A DNA stretch of 64,000 bases from assembly GCA_038501785.1 (NCBI GenBank), contig JBAMJR010000161.1, forward strand, positions 5,731,001 through 5,795,000, in the 5' to 3' direction. The position numbers were made by a program, and so were the translations under genes. The stretch comes from Myoxocephalus aenaeus (lineage: Eukaryota > Chordata > Actinopteri > Perciformes > Cottidae). How positions within the stretch are numbered: the first letter of the stretch is position 1; each line of letters opens with the position of its first letter. Shown in pieces: positions 50,952 to 61,800 of this stretch. The notes below the pieces were generated by a model. It saw only the letters and a program-made list of their open reading frames with translations. It did not search any database and was not told the origin of the DNA.

Positions 50952-52674
50952 ATGCTTTACAATGCTTTATTATCACTAGCAGCATTTATGTTTTGTCTAA
51001 GTCTTTTCCTGGTGCACAGAGCCAGTGTTTTAGAAAATGATTTTCGCAAACTCCAAGGGGACATAATTCTACAATTAAATCAGCCACGTTCTGAGGGAGT
51101 CAATGGGAAACTGGCCAAGATGTCTAAAACAAGGAAGGTATGTCACAGATTATGGAGGATGGAGTCATCTTGGACATTGTACTACTGAGATGTATGCCAT
51201 TAGTGAGTATTCTGATAGCGCTGCAATAATAAATTCTATTCTAATGCATTGTTTTCTCTTAGGACATAAAGCCAAGAACTTTGGAAAAAGCTCAGAGTTC
51301 TCTGCAGATATCTTCCAGGAGAGTGAAACGGCAACAGGGCAGCTGCAGAGGTGGGTTGGAGCAGAGAACTGAAAATGTGTCCATTAGTTATGGTCTAATC
51401 TGGTAGTGAGACCATAAACCAGTATATGCTAAGTTAATTAAAGTATTATGTTTATTTCCTCCTCTCGCCAGCTCCAACATCATTCCTGCAGTTAACAGCT
51501 AACACTAACAAACAGCCAGACATAAGAGGTAAAACTAAATGCAAGTCCTTGGCTGTAGCAACGCACCATATGCCATTATTTTGAATAAGTATATCTTGCC
51601 TTCTCCCATAGGAAATATAACAGTGATCCCTTGGACTGTTTCTGCGCAGCAAGGAAATGCAATTTCACAAAAGGAAAACAGAATTGTTGTCCAAGAAGAT
51701 GGATATTACTTGGTGTTTGGACAAGTATGGTGTCACTGTAACTCAAGCATAACTAAATTGATATTAGATCTGATTTGTTCCAACTGTTCCGCTAATGTTC
51801 TGCTTAATCCACAGGTTTTGTTCAAAAGCCCAAGTACTGTTATGGGTCATATCATTCAAAGTTTGGGTTCCACTAGAAGGGGGACGACATCAACCGAGCT
51901 CTTGCGCTGCCTGCAGGAGATGCCCGATGAAACTCCGGCCAATACATGCTACACTGCAGGTCAGTGAGGCTGCGGCCCTGCACTGTGGCCACTTCAAGAT
52001 ATAGTCTTCAACTATTTAAAAAATATACGGTTGTTCGCTTCCTTGCCAGGAGTTAGATGAGATCACTGATACTTCTCTCATGTTTACATAGTAAATATAA
52101 AGCTACAGCCAGCAGGCGGTTAGCTTAGCTTAGCACTCGGCCCAGCTGGTCTTGCTCTGTCCAAAGCATTAACAAAATTCACAAAGTGGCACCTATATAC
52201 CTTGGTTGTGTAATTTGCACAGAACAAAATGACAAATTGTGGTTTTTCGGTTGATTACGCGCCATGCTGGACTAGTTTTTGTCCAGAAGTTGTGACTTCC
52301 TTTTTTTTTTTCTTCCAAAATGAAGTTTCCCCATTTCCCAAAATGTTGCACTGTTCCTTTAACTGAAGCAGCATCTCCACTATTATCTCAAAACACCAAA
52401 TGAGGGCATATCTTTTGTACATACAGTATGGCGTTACCCCTCCAGAACAGCTCCTGACACTGCCCAGTAGCTTTAAAGATGGACATAATCATTTCCTTTT
52501 ATTCGTCACCCATCTTGTATCTCCTCTGATGCCGTCATCTATGTATCCTCTGCTACAGGCATTGTGCAGCTGCATCAGCATGATGAGCTCGAATTGGTGG
52601 TACCATACAGGCCCCATGCCCTCATCTCTATGGACGCAGAGTTTACATTTTTTGGTGTCATACAGCTAAATTGA
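50952..52674 (+). CDS. tnfsf13b: BAFF-type TNF ligand (tnfsf13b or BALM), 6 exons, 234 aa
   Basis: Type II membrane cytokine; mammalian BAFF supports B-cell survival through BAFF-R, TACI and BCMA. Exons: 50952-51137, 51263-51350, 51472-51528, 51612-51724, 51815-51959, 52559-52674, totalling 705 nt in frame. A signal-anchor (about residues 5-22) starts almost at the N-terminus; then a stalk, a furin site RRVKR (exon 2) and a TNF domain: FLQLTANTN, NITVIPWTVSAQQGNAISQK, VVQEDGYYLVFGQ, MGHIIQ, LLRCLQEMPDETPANTCYTA, FTFFGVIQLN. The RC..NTCYTAG pair matches the BAFF disulfide. The human flap loop is not conserved. An in-frame stop at 50910 lies upstream of this ATG; an acceptor-like CTCTCCAG at 50937-50944 leaves open an upstream exon giving a longer cytoplasmic tail. 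Distinguishing BAFF from the fish paralogue BALM needs a phylogeny. Confidence 0.87.
52015..52330 (+). repeat. Interspersed repeat, family C copy 5, in tnfsf13b-like intron 5
   Basis: Contains TTCGCTTCCTTGCCAGGAGT, TAGATGAGATCACTGATAC, AAGCTACAGCCAGCAGGCGG and TTAGCTTAGCTTAGCA in the expected family order. It is the most complete copy here and explains why this intron (about 600 bp) is longer than its neighbours. Confidence 0.65.
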
Positions 52675-53250
52675 AACAAGACAGGATGAAGATGATAACC
52701 ATGCAGCTTGTTGCTGCAGGATGTAGAAAACTGACACTGAGCCGTGTGAAGGGATGCAGATAAAGGACATAGTGACTGACGGCAGCAGGAAAACTGTCGG
52801 GGACTCTTTTAATGAACGTCCCATCTTTACTACTCTTAAAAGCCTTTAGCTTTAAAGCTTTGTGGCGTATCTTTCATGTAGTCCGCCCGGGCTGTCCCCG
52901 AGCATTGTTTGTGTGCTTCCACCTCCTTTCATCAGTCTATTTTAACACGTCTCCACCTCCACTTCGTCTGTTTATTTGTTCCTCTCGCCTATTTTAGAAT
53001 GGTTTCCGTTTTCCAAAGACTATGTCAGGAACAAACAAAGGTATACATTTATATCGCTGTGCTCTGGGGGTGTTTTCCTGGCGGACACAAGCTGCTCAAC
53101 GCTGTACATATTTAACGATATCATGATTACTTTTTAGTTGTTACAAATGGGATAACATGTCAGAGTACAAATTCTCATGAAGGCTCATTTCGAATGTATG
53201 CATCTGTATAACTGGCTCCAATAAACACAGAAATATGACTTTGTCTAAAA
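52675..53250 (+). other. tnfsf13b: 3' UTR of the BAFF-type gene
   Basis: AATAAA at 53220-53225 follows the stop by about 550 bp. No other coding frame is supported here. Confidence 0.6.
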
Positions 53251-53495
53251 GCCTGTTTTTATCCAAATTAAAAACCCTTCAGATATCTTCTTAATATAAA
53301 ATGATATATAAGTGGTCAGGCCTTTATTGACTAAATATAGAATGCCCAGTGCCTATCTGGTGTCCACAGCTGTTTTCACTCCCTTTTTTTTTTTTTTTAA
53401 TGAAGCATGGCTATAAGAGGGTGTGTGTGTGTGTATGAGCTCTGACAACAGTAGCATTACAGTCAAACAGCAGCAGAAGCAACAGCAGAGGGAGG

Positions 53496-55559
53496 ATGGT
53501 CAGACATATGTTCTCTAATCTCCTGCTACTCTGGTCAATCAGCCAGGACCTTTACATAACTGGACTGACACATGACGAGCCAAAGGTATGCGCAAGATTT
53601 ACAATTAAAATGTTGTGCAATATCATTGCCATTGTTTTCTAAATTTGGTTTCATGGTTCACTCTTTCATTATAATTAATCTGCCTTTCATTTCAAGGAGC
53701 AATCCTGGAAAAACCAGAACCTCTATTCTGTCCCTCTGGATTTGGATGTAAGGCTTAGGAGGCTCGACCTGTCCAATAACTTCATCAGACAGCTGCACAC
53801 ACTTGCTTTGCCATACTTAGAGCAGCTGGACCTGAGCTCCAACCAGCTGGCTCTCATCTCTGAGGGCGCTTTTGAAGACCTGGATCGACTTGAGGAGTTG
53901 AATTTGTCCAGAAATGTGCTGAACAACGATGTTGGCAGTAACGGCAAAGCCCTCAGATCCATCAGTAGACTGAAGAGTTTGGACATATCAATGAACGACT
54001 TGAGTGATGATGCAGTGGAACTGTATCTTCGAAACAAATCGTCACTTGATCAACTTAAGATGACTGGTAATGCTTTAACAAGACTTTCACACAACTTGTT
54101 CAAAGAGAGTAAAGGTTTGAGAGCCATCACCATTGATGACAATCAGATATCGGTCATAGAACAGGGGACATTTGAACCGTTGAGCCACTTAGAGATGCTA
54201 GATTTGGCCAGAAACAACCTTGCGCATATCTGTGATTTTAAATTACATCAAGTTAAGTATCTGAATCTCAGTCGAAATTCAGTTGAGTTCTTTGTTACGC
54301 GTGAGGACGACCAGTTGTACAGGCTTGAAATTCTTGATCTGAGTCACAACAAACTCCTTTATTTCCCAATTGTTCCAAAAATGAGCAATTTGAGGTACCT
54401 GCATTTACAGAATAATTTGGTTGGTGCCTTAAATTCAGAGGCTACAATGGTATCAGAGGCCAATGCTCTTTATAGTGAGATTATGAGTGAGAAAACAGTT
54501 AGAAAAAATTACCTACACTCAAACTGGAGGTGGATGCCACTGATGTATCTTGATCTGAGCTATAACCACTTCAGGTCTTTCCCACTGGAGACTTTGAGCC
54601 GTCTTACATCATTAGAAACTCTGAATTTTAGTTTCAACTGCTTGCAAAACATCACCTGGAACATAAGAAATGATGATGTTTCAGGATTCCGTAGGCAGCT
54701 TTTCTTTCCCTCATTAAAGTACCTTACCCTGCAGAGTAACGGACTTGCATACATTTCTCCACTTTTTCTCAATGCGCTCACACAGATAGAAACATTGAAT
54801 CTCCAAGATAATTCTGTCCAGCCTTGTGCCTCTATTGACCAATCACCACAAGAGATACATCTCAACACCTCCTGTGTTGTCATTGGCCAGCTAAGGACTC
54901 TTAAACACCTCAATCTTAAAGAAAACAACATCAAAATGCTTCACCCAAACACATTTCTAAAGACCTCTTTGGTTTCTCTGAACCTTGCAGGAAATTCCCA
55001 TATGGTAGTGCGACGGGATGCATTCGAAGGTGTGCAAAAGACTCTTCAGTCCTTGATCATCAGTGAAATAAACATGACCAGCTCTGATCTGTCTTTACCC
55101 TGCATGCCAGCGTTAGCTCAGCTGAACATATCGAACAACCACCTCGATGTAATACCCAGCAGTTTGAGCTGCTCTCCTCTGAGAGAAATAGACATAAGAA
55201 ATAATCATTTTGTGTCTCTAAACAATTCTTTGATCCTTGCTTTATCGCTACGCCTTAATCTTATGTATATCAGTGGAAATCATTTCAACTGTTGTGACAG
55301 TAGATGGCTGATAATTGCACATGAGCTGAAGATGAAACTGCCTGATGTTAACGACACTGTATGCTTTACAAGTGGTATAATCATTGCGATGACAGAGTAT
55401 CTGAAAAAGCCTTCAGGGTATTGCCTGTTTCACACAAAAGCACAGGAAGTTCACTTTGGAACAATGGTCATCATTGTTTTATTTGTAACTGTACTATCAA
55501 CAGTGCTCATCATACTCACCAGGAAGGTGTGTTGCACGCAGAGATCATTTATAGTGTGA
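53496..55559 (+). CDS. lrrc32: GARP-like leucine-rich-repeat membrane protein, 2 coding exons, 650 aa
   Basis: Single-pass LRR protein; mammalian GARP (LRRC32) anchors latent TGF-beta on regulatory T cells and other cells, and LRRC33 is its close paralogue. Exons: 53496-53585 (signal peptide, MVRHMFSNLLLLWSIS) and 53697-55559 (rest), joined in phase 0. About twenty LxxLxLxxN repeats run from RLRRLDLSNN, including LNLQDNSVQPC, LPCMPALAQLNIS and a C-terminal cap FNCCDSRW that match GARP rather than LRRC33. A membrane helix near MVIIVLFVTVLSTVLIIL is followed by a 13-residue tail TRKVCCTQRSFIV. Human GARP is 662 residues. The N-terminal cap lacks the usual cysteines. ATG 53496 is chosen because it opens a hydrophobic signal and leads to a good donor (AAG/GTATGC); the next in-frame ATG is 53508. 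Confidence 0.88.
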
Positions 55560-56290
55560 TATGTTAAATCTGTGGTCATTGGTTTATTTTGGACATGGTT
55601 CTATCTACGCACATGGGTTGCATTAAGAAACTCAAATACAACAGTGAGAAACTGGATAGCTAACTAAAGTAACTGAAATCCCCTTGAGTTTAATTTTTCG
55701 TGACTTTTTAGTTTATAAAATTCAGTAACATATTCATCATCTAACACGGTTCTGACTCCCCCTGCACATTAATAATCTTGTAAAACATGCATCACGCTGT
55801 GTGACCTGTGCAGCCAAATTGTTGTGATTAAAATTGACTCCCAAGGTGTTTGGTTACGATACGTGTGCCAAATCGCTAATCAGGCGGAGAATTTTTGCCC
55901 ATCCTTCATTGTGAAATGTTTGCAAGCAACTAAAAGTGTAACCTTGGCTCAATTTTGTATGACATCTGTGAGGCCTTGCACAACATTCCCGGAATCCGAA
56001 CTCCTGGACAATTCAATAAAACGCCAATAAGAGACCTTGTACAAATACACACATATGTATATATATATATTTATACAAGATCTATCACTTTCTGCACGGT
56101 TGTGTTTTCTTATGTATAATTGCTTCTGGCTCTGGTAATGAAATACAATATTGAATGTGGCAATGGTTATGCTGTACATACTAATAAAAATGGTGTACCC
56201 AATAACCAGGATATGTTGACAGTGTTCATTTTAGAGTACAAGTCCCCCTTTTCTATACCTGCAAAATAAATCACTGTGGTTCGGTGTGGA
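55560..56290 (+). other. lrrc32: 3' UTR of the GARP-like gene
   Basis: Several AATAAA signals lie in reach (near 56014, 56183-56188 and near 56263), so more than one 3' end is likely. No coding frame. Confidence 0.55.
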
Positions 56291-57130
56291 TGAATTGTGA
56301 ATTTCTGTATTTAGTTGGACAACTTGAATTGCACCAAATCAAGATTTTGATCATTCAGTGTGAGGAGCATTCTCACTGAATATGGATTCAGAGAATAAGA
56401 CCTCTCTACAATTTGAATACAAATATATTCAAGAAAAAGATGTTAAACTACAACACATCTACAACAATCTTTCAACAATCTTTAATTCCACACTGACAAC
56501 AAGGTGGGCTGATTGTCTGGATGAAAAATGTGCAAAAGACTCTTGACATGTTGCAGTGTAAAATTAATGAGTAATTCTAAGGATGTTATTATATTCAGTA
56601 ATAAAGTATCTCAGGGTTCACTGGGGAGAAACTGCTGTTGCAGGAGGATATCCGGTTGAGCAATCCTCTTATCGTCTTCTTATTGACACATCCTTCTCCT
56701 TTAAAACTGATGCAAAGTGCCATTTAGCGCTTCTCTTGCCCATTTCCACTTTGTCCACCGGGTACAGCCAGAGCTGCGATGCCAGCATAAGTGCCAAAAG
56801 AGCCAGGATGCCTATCAATCTGGCTCTTGAGCAATATAACTGTAGGAAATGTCTTTGTTGCCCCACCCACAAGAGTTAGGCACTAGATCAAGTAGCAGCT
56901 TGACAAGTTCAAGCAAAGAGCACTGGAAGAAAAGAACACTGTGTGGATAGTATTAGGTGTAAAACCATAGGAATGCAAGTAGCAAATTACATTCATTCTT
57001 CTTACTTGATGGTTAATGATAGCTGGCATGTAGATATTAGCAGCAGCTTGTTTGTTAGCACAGAGAGCAAGTATTGAAAACTATCAGTCAGTCTCCCACT
57101 CTAACTGTATTTCCAGTAAACCCCAACATT

Positions 57131-57168
57131 ACAAGTACCCATGCCCTTAACTGGGCATGGATACTTGT
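57131..57168. repeat. Near-perfect 16-bp inverted repeat (hairpin)
   Basis: ACAAGTACCCATGCCC (57131-57146) and GGGCATGGATACTTGT (57153-57168) pair with one mismatch around a six-base loop TTAACT. Too short for a typical microRNA precursor. Confidence 0.85.
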
Positions 57169-57524
57169 CTTCTTGTCTTCTTAAGTGTCTCTTAATAAGA
57201 ATCAGTTTATATTACATCAAATGTAGCATAAGTCAGTGGCATTGTCATTAATGTTGCACATATCTTGTTAAAATCAGATTGAAATCCACTGTTGTGTTAG
57301 TTCTTCTGTAAACCCATCCCTTGAAAACGTTTCTCTCTAAGCATTTAGCTGTTTGTTCTGCTCTCATTTTCTTTTTAATGTATTTATAATTCTGCTGACC
57401 TGGAATTGCAGTTTTGTTAACATTGTGCTCCTCTACCTGTGGTCCATAAAACAGAAATCTTCATGACAATATTATTTACAATGCATGTGCAACTTCTTTG
57501 AATTATTCAGGACACACTTCAAGG

Positions 57525-58065
57525 TTCAAAGTAAATATATTGTCATTCTATGACACAGGATTGCACAACAACATACAGTTAAAGTCCCTTTATGCTACAT
57601 AAGTAAAACAAAAAAAGAAAAACATTTTTGTATGGTACAGTGAGGCGGATGAGTTGATCTCACAGCCTGAGGAAGGAAGCCGCTCTGTAGTCTGTTGCTT
57701 CAGCAGCTGATACTTGTCAGACGGCAGCAGGGGGAACAGGCTGATGCTGAGGTGGGTTTTGTCTTTTTATATCCTTCTCACCAATATCACTGAGTCTCTG
57801 TAGATGGGTGCCAATGATGTTGGGCGGTTTCATATCCTGCTGTAGAGCCCTCCTGTCCTGGACCGTGCACATCCCATGCCAGTTTGTAATATTCCCGATC
57901 AAGATGCTTTATATGGCTCCTCTGTGAAACTTAACAATAACTTGAGAGGGGAATTGTTCCTTCCTTAATATTGTTGTGGTGTTGTTGTTGTTGTTTTATC
58001 AGGATGGGGACGTGTCAGGTTGTCTGTGATGCTGATTCCCAGGAACTGTGAACTTGGTAATCCCT
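57525..58065. repeat. Decayed high-copy teleost repeat, family E
   Basis: Contains CAGCCTGAGGAAGGAAGCCGC, GTCTGTTGCTTCAGCAGCTG, GGCAGCAGGGGGAACAGGCTGATG-like and GAGGTGGGTTTTGTC, phrases of a repeat common in teleost genomes (group unclear, possibly non-LTR derived). It is followed by TTCCCAGGAACTGTGAACTTG, also typical. Ends uncertain. Confidence 0.5.
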
Positions 58066-58599
58066 TGTGACTATGGGCCCCTGTGCTTGTACACCTGTTA
58101 AGTATACATGAGCACAGGTCCCTGAAAAAGATGCTCCCGAGAATCCATCATTCTATCAGGCGAAGCTCTCATTACATTTCATCTAGTTTACACTTTCTTT
58201 CAAAACGACTTACAATAAGTGCACATTCAACCATGTGGGCACATTAGGCTGCAAACCAACAACAACAAAAAAGCAAGAATCATGCAAGTAACGTTATGTT
58301 ACATCATCGATCCTTAAATATCAAATAGGCTGATTAATGTTGGCCCTACTTCAAGTGCTACATGTATTATTTTAATTACATGACCAGATTGAATAACCAC
58401 TCAATCTGATTTGCTTTGTGAATATAATGGTAATTATATACAATAGTTTGCACTGCATTAGCGTATAATATAATAATATAATAATAAAAAGTCAGCTCCG
58501 GTAACAGAGTAGATATAGGACAGATTAGGACGCCCACCAACATTAACGTCACACCACACCTTTCCTTCAAACGCGACAACTAACGTACTTAAACTGCAC

Positions 58600-58891
58600 T
58601 GATTTAACAGCGTTTTCAACATGGCGGCTGCTGACGCGTCGATGTCTGTCGGATGCTGAAGAAGGAGCGGGACAAGTTTCACTGATAACCGCAGCTGGAG
58701 TTAGAAACCCCCGAGGACAAGAGGAAGATGAAACCTAGGGGCCAGAAACCAAACGCGGGGAACAAAGATTGCCGTCAAAACTGGTCATAGCTAAGCTAGC
58801 TAACAACTCCATTGGCATCTTGAACCTCGCTAACATCAGCTGCACGACTATCTAGCTAGCTCACGAGCTAGCGGCCGACCACACGACCACC
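58600..58891 (+). promoter_or_regulatory. Promoter and 5' leader of the Tudor gene, with two upstream ORFs
   Basis: GC content rises here. Two short upstream frames occur: 58621-58659 (MAAADASMSVGC, in a strong ATG context) and 58728-58790 (20 codons). Both end before the main start at 58892. They might reduce translation of the main frame if the transcript begins upstream of them. Confidence 0.45.
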
Positions 58892-61800
58892 ATGACTCCG
58901 CAGCAGCAAGCCGTCCACCCGCCCGCTACGATCACACAGAAAGTGCAGTTAACTCTCCGGCTCTTTATGCTGGAGACTGCCCGGAATGCACTTGAACAAG
59001 AACTTCTTAACCTCACCAACAAGGTAAGTTAATGGTGGCACCATGTTCACATCTTTAGCTAACGCTACATAGCAGGTGTCACCTGTGGATTCGTTTAGCT
59101 TTAGTACACAAGCCACGCGGTCAAACCCGGCTAACGTCACTAATATATTCACTTAGCTGACTGAGATTGCAAAATTGTAATGAAACAAAGCACTGATGAA
59201 AGTTGCAGTCAATGGTTGCCATAATCAATGTATATATTTAGTATTGTTGAATACTTTTCCAACTAATTGATTTGTGTTAGCTTGATGTATTCTAGTCATG
59301 TCAGAAATTAACGTTAAGTCAGTCAGTAAATTGTCACCTTTTCTGTTTTTTTCTGGTTATTTATTTAATTGTCAATTGATTACAAGTAATGTGTTTAACT
59401 AATTACAAATGTAACATTGTTTTTTCTCACAAAATCACTTATTTCACTTTCCCCTCAGGCCTATGAAGACGTTAAATGTTTCTTGAATTCACCTTTCCCC
59501 ACTGATGGGGTCTTCAGGGATCTGGTTCAGGCTCTGGATACAAAACATCAAGCCATTGACAAGCTCTCCGGCTTATTCAAAGACCTGGCAGTCGGTAAGT
59601 CAACAATTCATCCGAATTAATCGTAAAATGTTTGCTGCTACTGTGACATTCTGCATTCACCATTCATCATAATTACAATTTAAAATAATATAATGGAGAA
59701 ATACAGTGATAGGTCAATTTAGATAAATCAAAGTTAAAATCAGTCACAGCTTCAATTATTAGGATTTTGACTAAATGTCTGAATTGCCCCACTGGAACCA
59801 GAGTAACAAGCTTCAAAGCTAGCATGGTGTTCGGACCTAAATGAAGAAATCACTGTAGAAGAGTGGCAGGACATATGTCTACAGGGTCAGGTTCAAACAA
59901 TAAACTCAAGGTTCAAGCTTCTCCAGTATAAAGGGGTGAACCTACATTACTCCAGAGTTACTACATCACATTTACCCCAATACACCGGATACATGTGTTA
60001 AATGTGGTATACATCAAGGTATCACATGCCTCATTCAAGATTTCTGGAAAGAGATTATTACAATTGTTTCTATCTGTATCAACGAACAACTTACATTATG
60101 TCCCAAACTCTGTCTTTTTGGGTGTTTCCCAGCAAACTGTACACTTAACAATAGCAAAAAGAATATGGTCATATTTTGCCTTCTTGAAGCTAAACATAAC
60201 ATTGCAATAGCTTGGAAATCTTTTGAGGGACTGCTGCGATGCCTTGCCCTTGAGAAACTTACTTGTGTAGTTAAAGGGAAATATAACACCTTTGCAAACA
60301 TTTGGGGCTCATTTATGGAGTTTCTGGAGGGGGACGATTTTGTTGCAACCCTGTAGTCTATCGTTTCCCCTTTTTTCTTTTCTTTTGGTCTTTTCTTTCT
60401 TCTCTCACTGGTCACATTATACCCCACACTACTTGTGGGGTATAATATGTATCTATCTGTGCATATACATATCCGTCACCCTCTACTGTTATTTTTTGGT
60501 TCTCTGTTGAGGAACAGTCAGTAACGCCAAGATATATGTACTTGTTTGTGCCTTGTTTTGTTCTGTCTTGTGTTTGTTTGTGCATTGTGGAAAAGACAAC
60601 AATAAAAAACATTTGTTAAAAAAAAAAAAAACTTCAAAGTAATGTATCGCAGTTAATTCCAAATACAATGTGCAAATAATCTAAAAGTAGTCTTTCCCAG
60701 GTCGGTGTTAATTCTAAGAAGCTGCAGCACTAGCAGTCCTGTAAGCAGGTGTTATGTGTTATGTGCCAGCCAATAAGTGACGTTGAATATAAGGGCAATT
60801 TCTGAAGAATTCTTTCATGAATAAATAAAAAAAAACACATGCTGGTCTCTTCTAATGAAACGAGAAGGCCAACCCACTTGTTTTATAAAGAATACAGTGA
60901 TGAGTGCCGTAGATCTATCCAGTTCAAGATTGAATGGCAGATAGCATTTAGGGATGCAAGGTTGGATGTTGCTGCATATCAAACATGTCACCATGATCTA
61001 GCACTGAGAGACTGATTGCTTCCACAATCTTCCATCTCCAAGCGATAGGGAAGCAAGACTTTTTTCTGTAATGAGAAAGTTGCTTTGTTTTTCTTTTCTT
61101 TTTTTTGTGACCCAGTATGATTTAAAGGTACATTTAACATTAATCCAGTTGATGTAGACAAATGTAAAAACTAAATTATGTAATAGAAATCCCTTTTCTG
61201 CCATCAGCATTACTCAAGTATTCAGTGTGTGTGATTTAGGAAACTATTTTCATTGCAGCTTCATTTAACAAAACTTTCTTCTCTGCTTTTCTCATCTTTA
61301 CAGAGCCACAAGTTTGTGTCCAGCCTACTGTCAAACATGGAGTGAAAGCAAATCAACTTCAGCCACTTGGAGACAAAAAAATCCTAACGACCGATGTTCT
61401 CAGGTTTGGGCCTATGTTGCAGAACTCGCTCATGGCGAGCTCCATAGCCAAAGCAGTCCAGGTGCTTAGAGCCACGCTGTCCCACGAGCCGTTTAAATGT
61501 TTTCTCATCTCCCAGCCTGCAGCGGTCCAGCAGGACAACATGTCATGCAGCATCTCGTCCAGCTACAATAGCGCCGTTGTGACTTTGAGCTCATCCCCTC
61601 ACTTACAGGCTGAAGAAAAAAAACATTCTGTTATTCTTGAGGAGAAACGCCCATCAGATGTTGCAATTCTTCCACCTGCGATTATTGAGCGACCCGAGAC
61701 TAACCCAGAGAGGCCACCACTACTACTGCCTCCCATACCGGCTATATTCCCAGAGATCAGTAACCCTAAACCAATGATAATAACACCACTAATGAGCTGG

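Larger units (their letters stand above)
56291..58600. other. Intergenic between GARP-like and Tudor genes
   Basis: No coding family recognised. Contains a hairpin (57131-57168) and a decayed teleost repeat (57525-58065). The minus-strand frame at 56669-56872 and the + frame at 56583-56879 are not supported. Confidence 0.55.
59595..61303 (+). other. Tudor gene intron 2, carrying a LINE insertion
   Basis: Intron bounded by GTAAGT at 59595 and TTTACAG at 61297-61303. About half of it is a 5'-truncated LINE (59840-60632). The rest is AT-rich with no supported exon. Confidence 0.75.

Noticed and set aside
60035..60427. 130-codon minus-strand frame
   Set aside because: Antisense shadow of the LINE protein fragment on the + strand.
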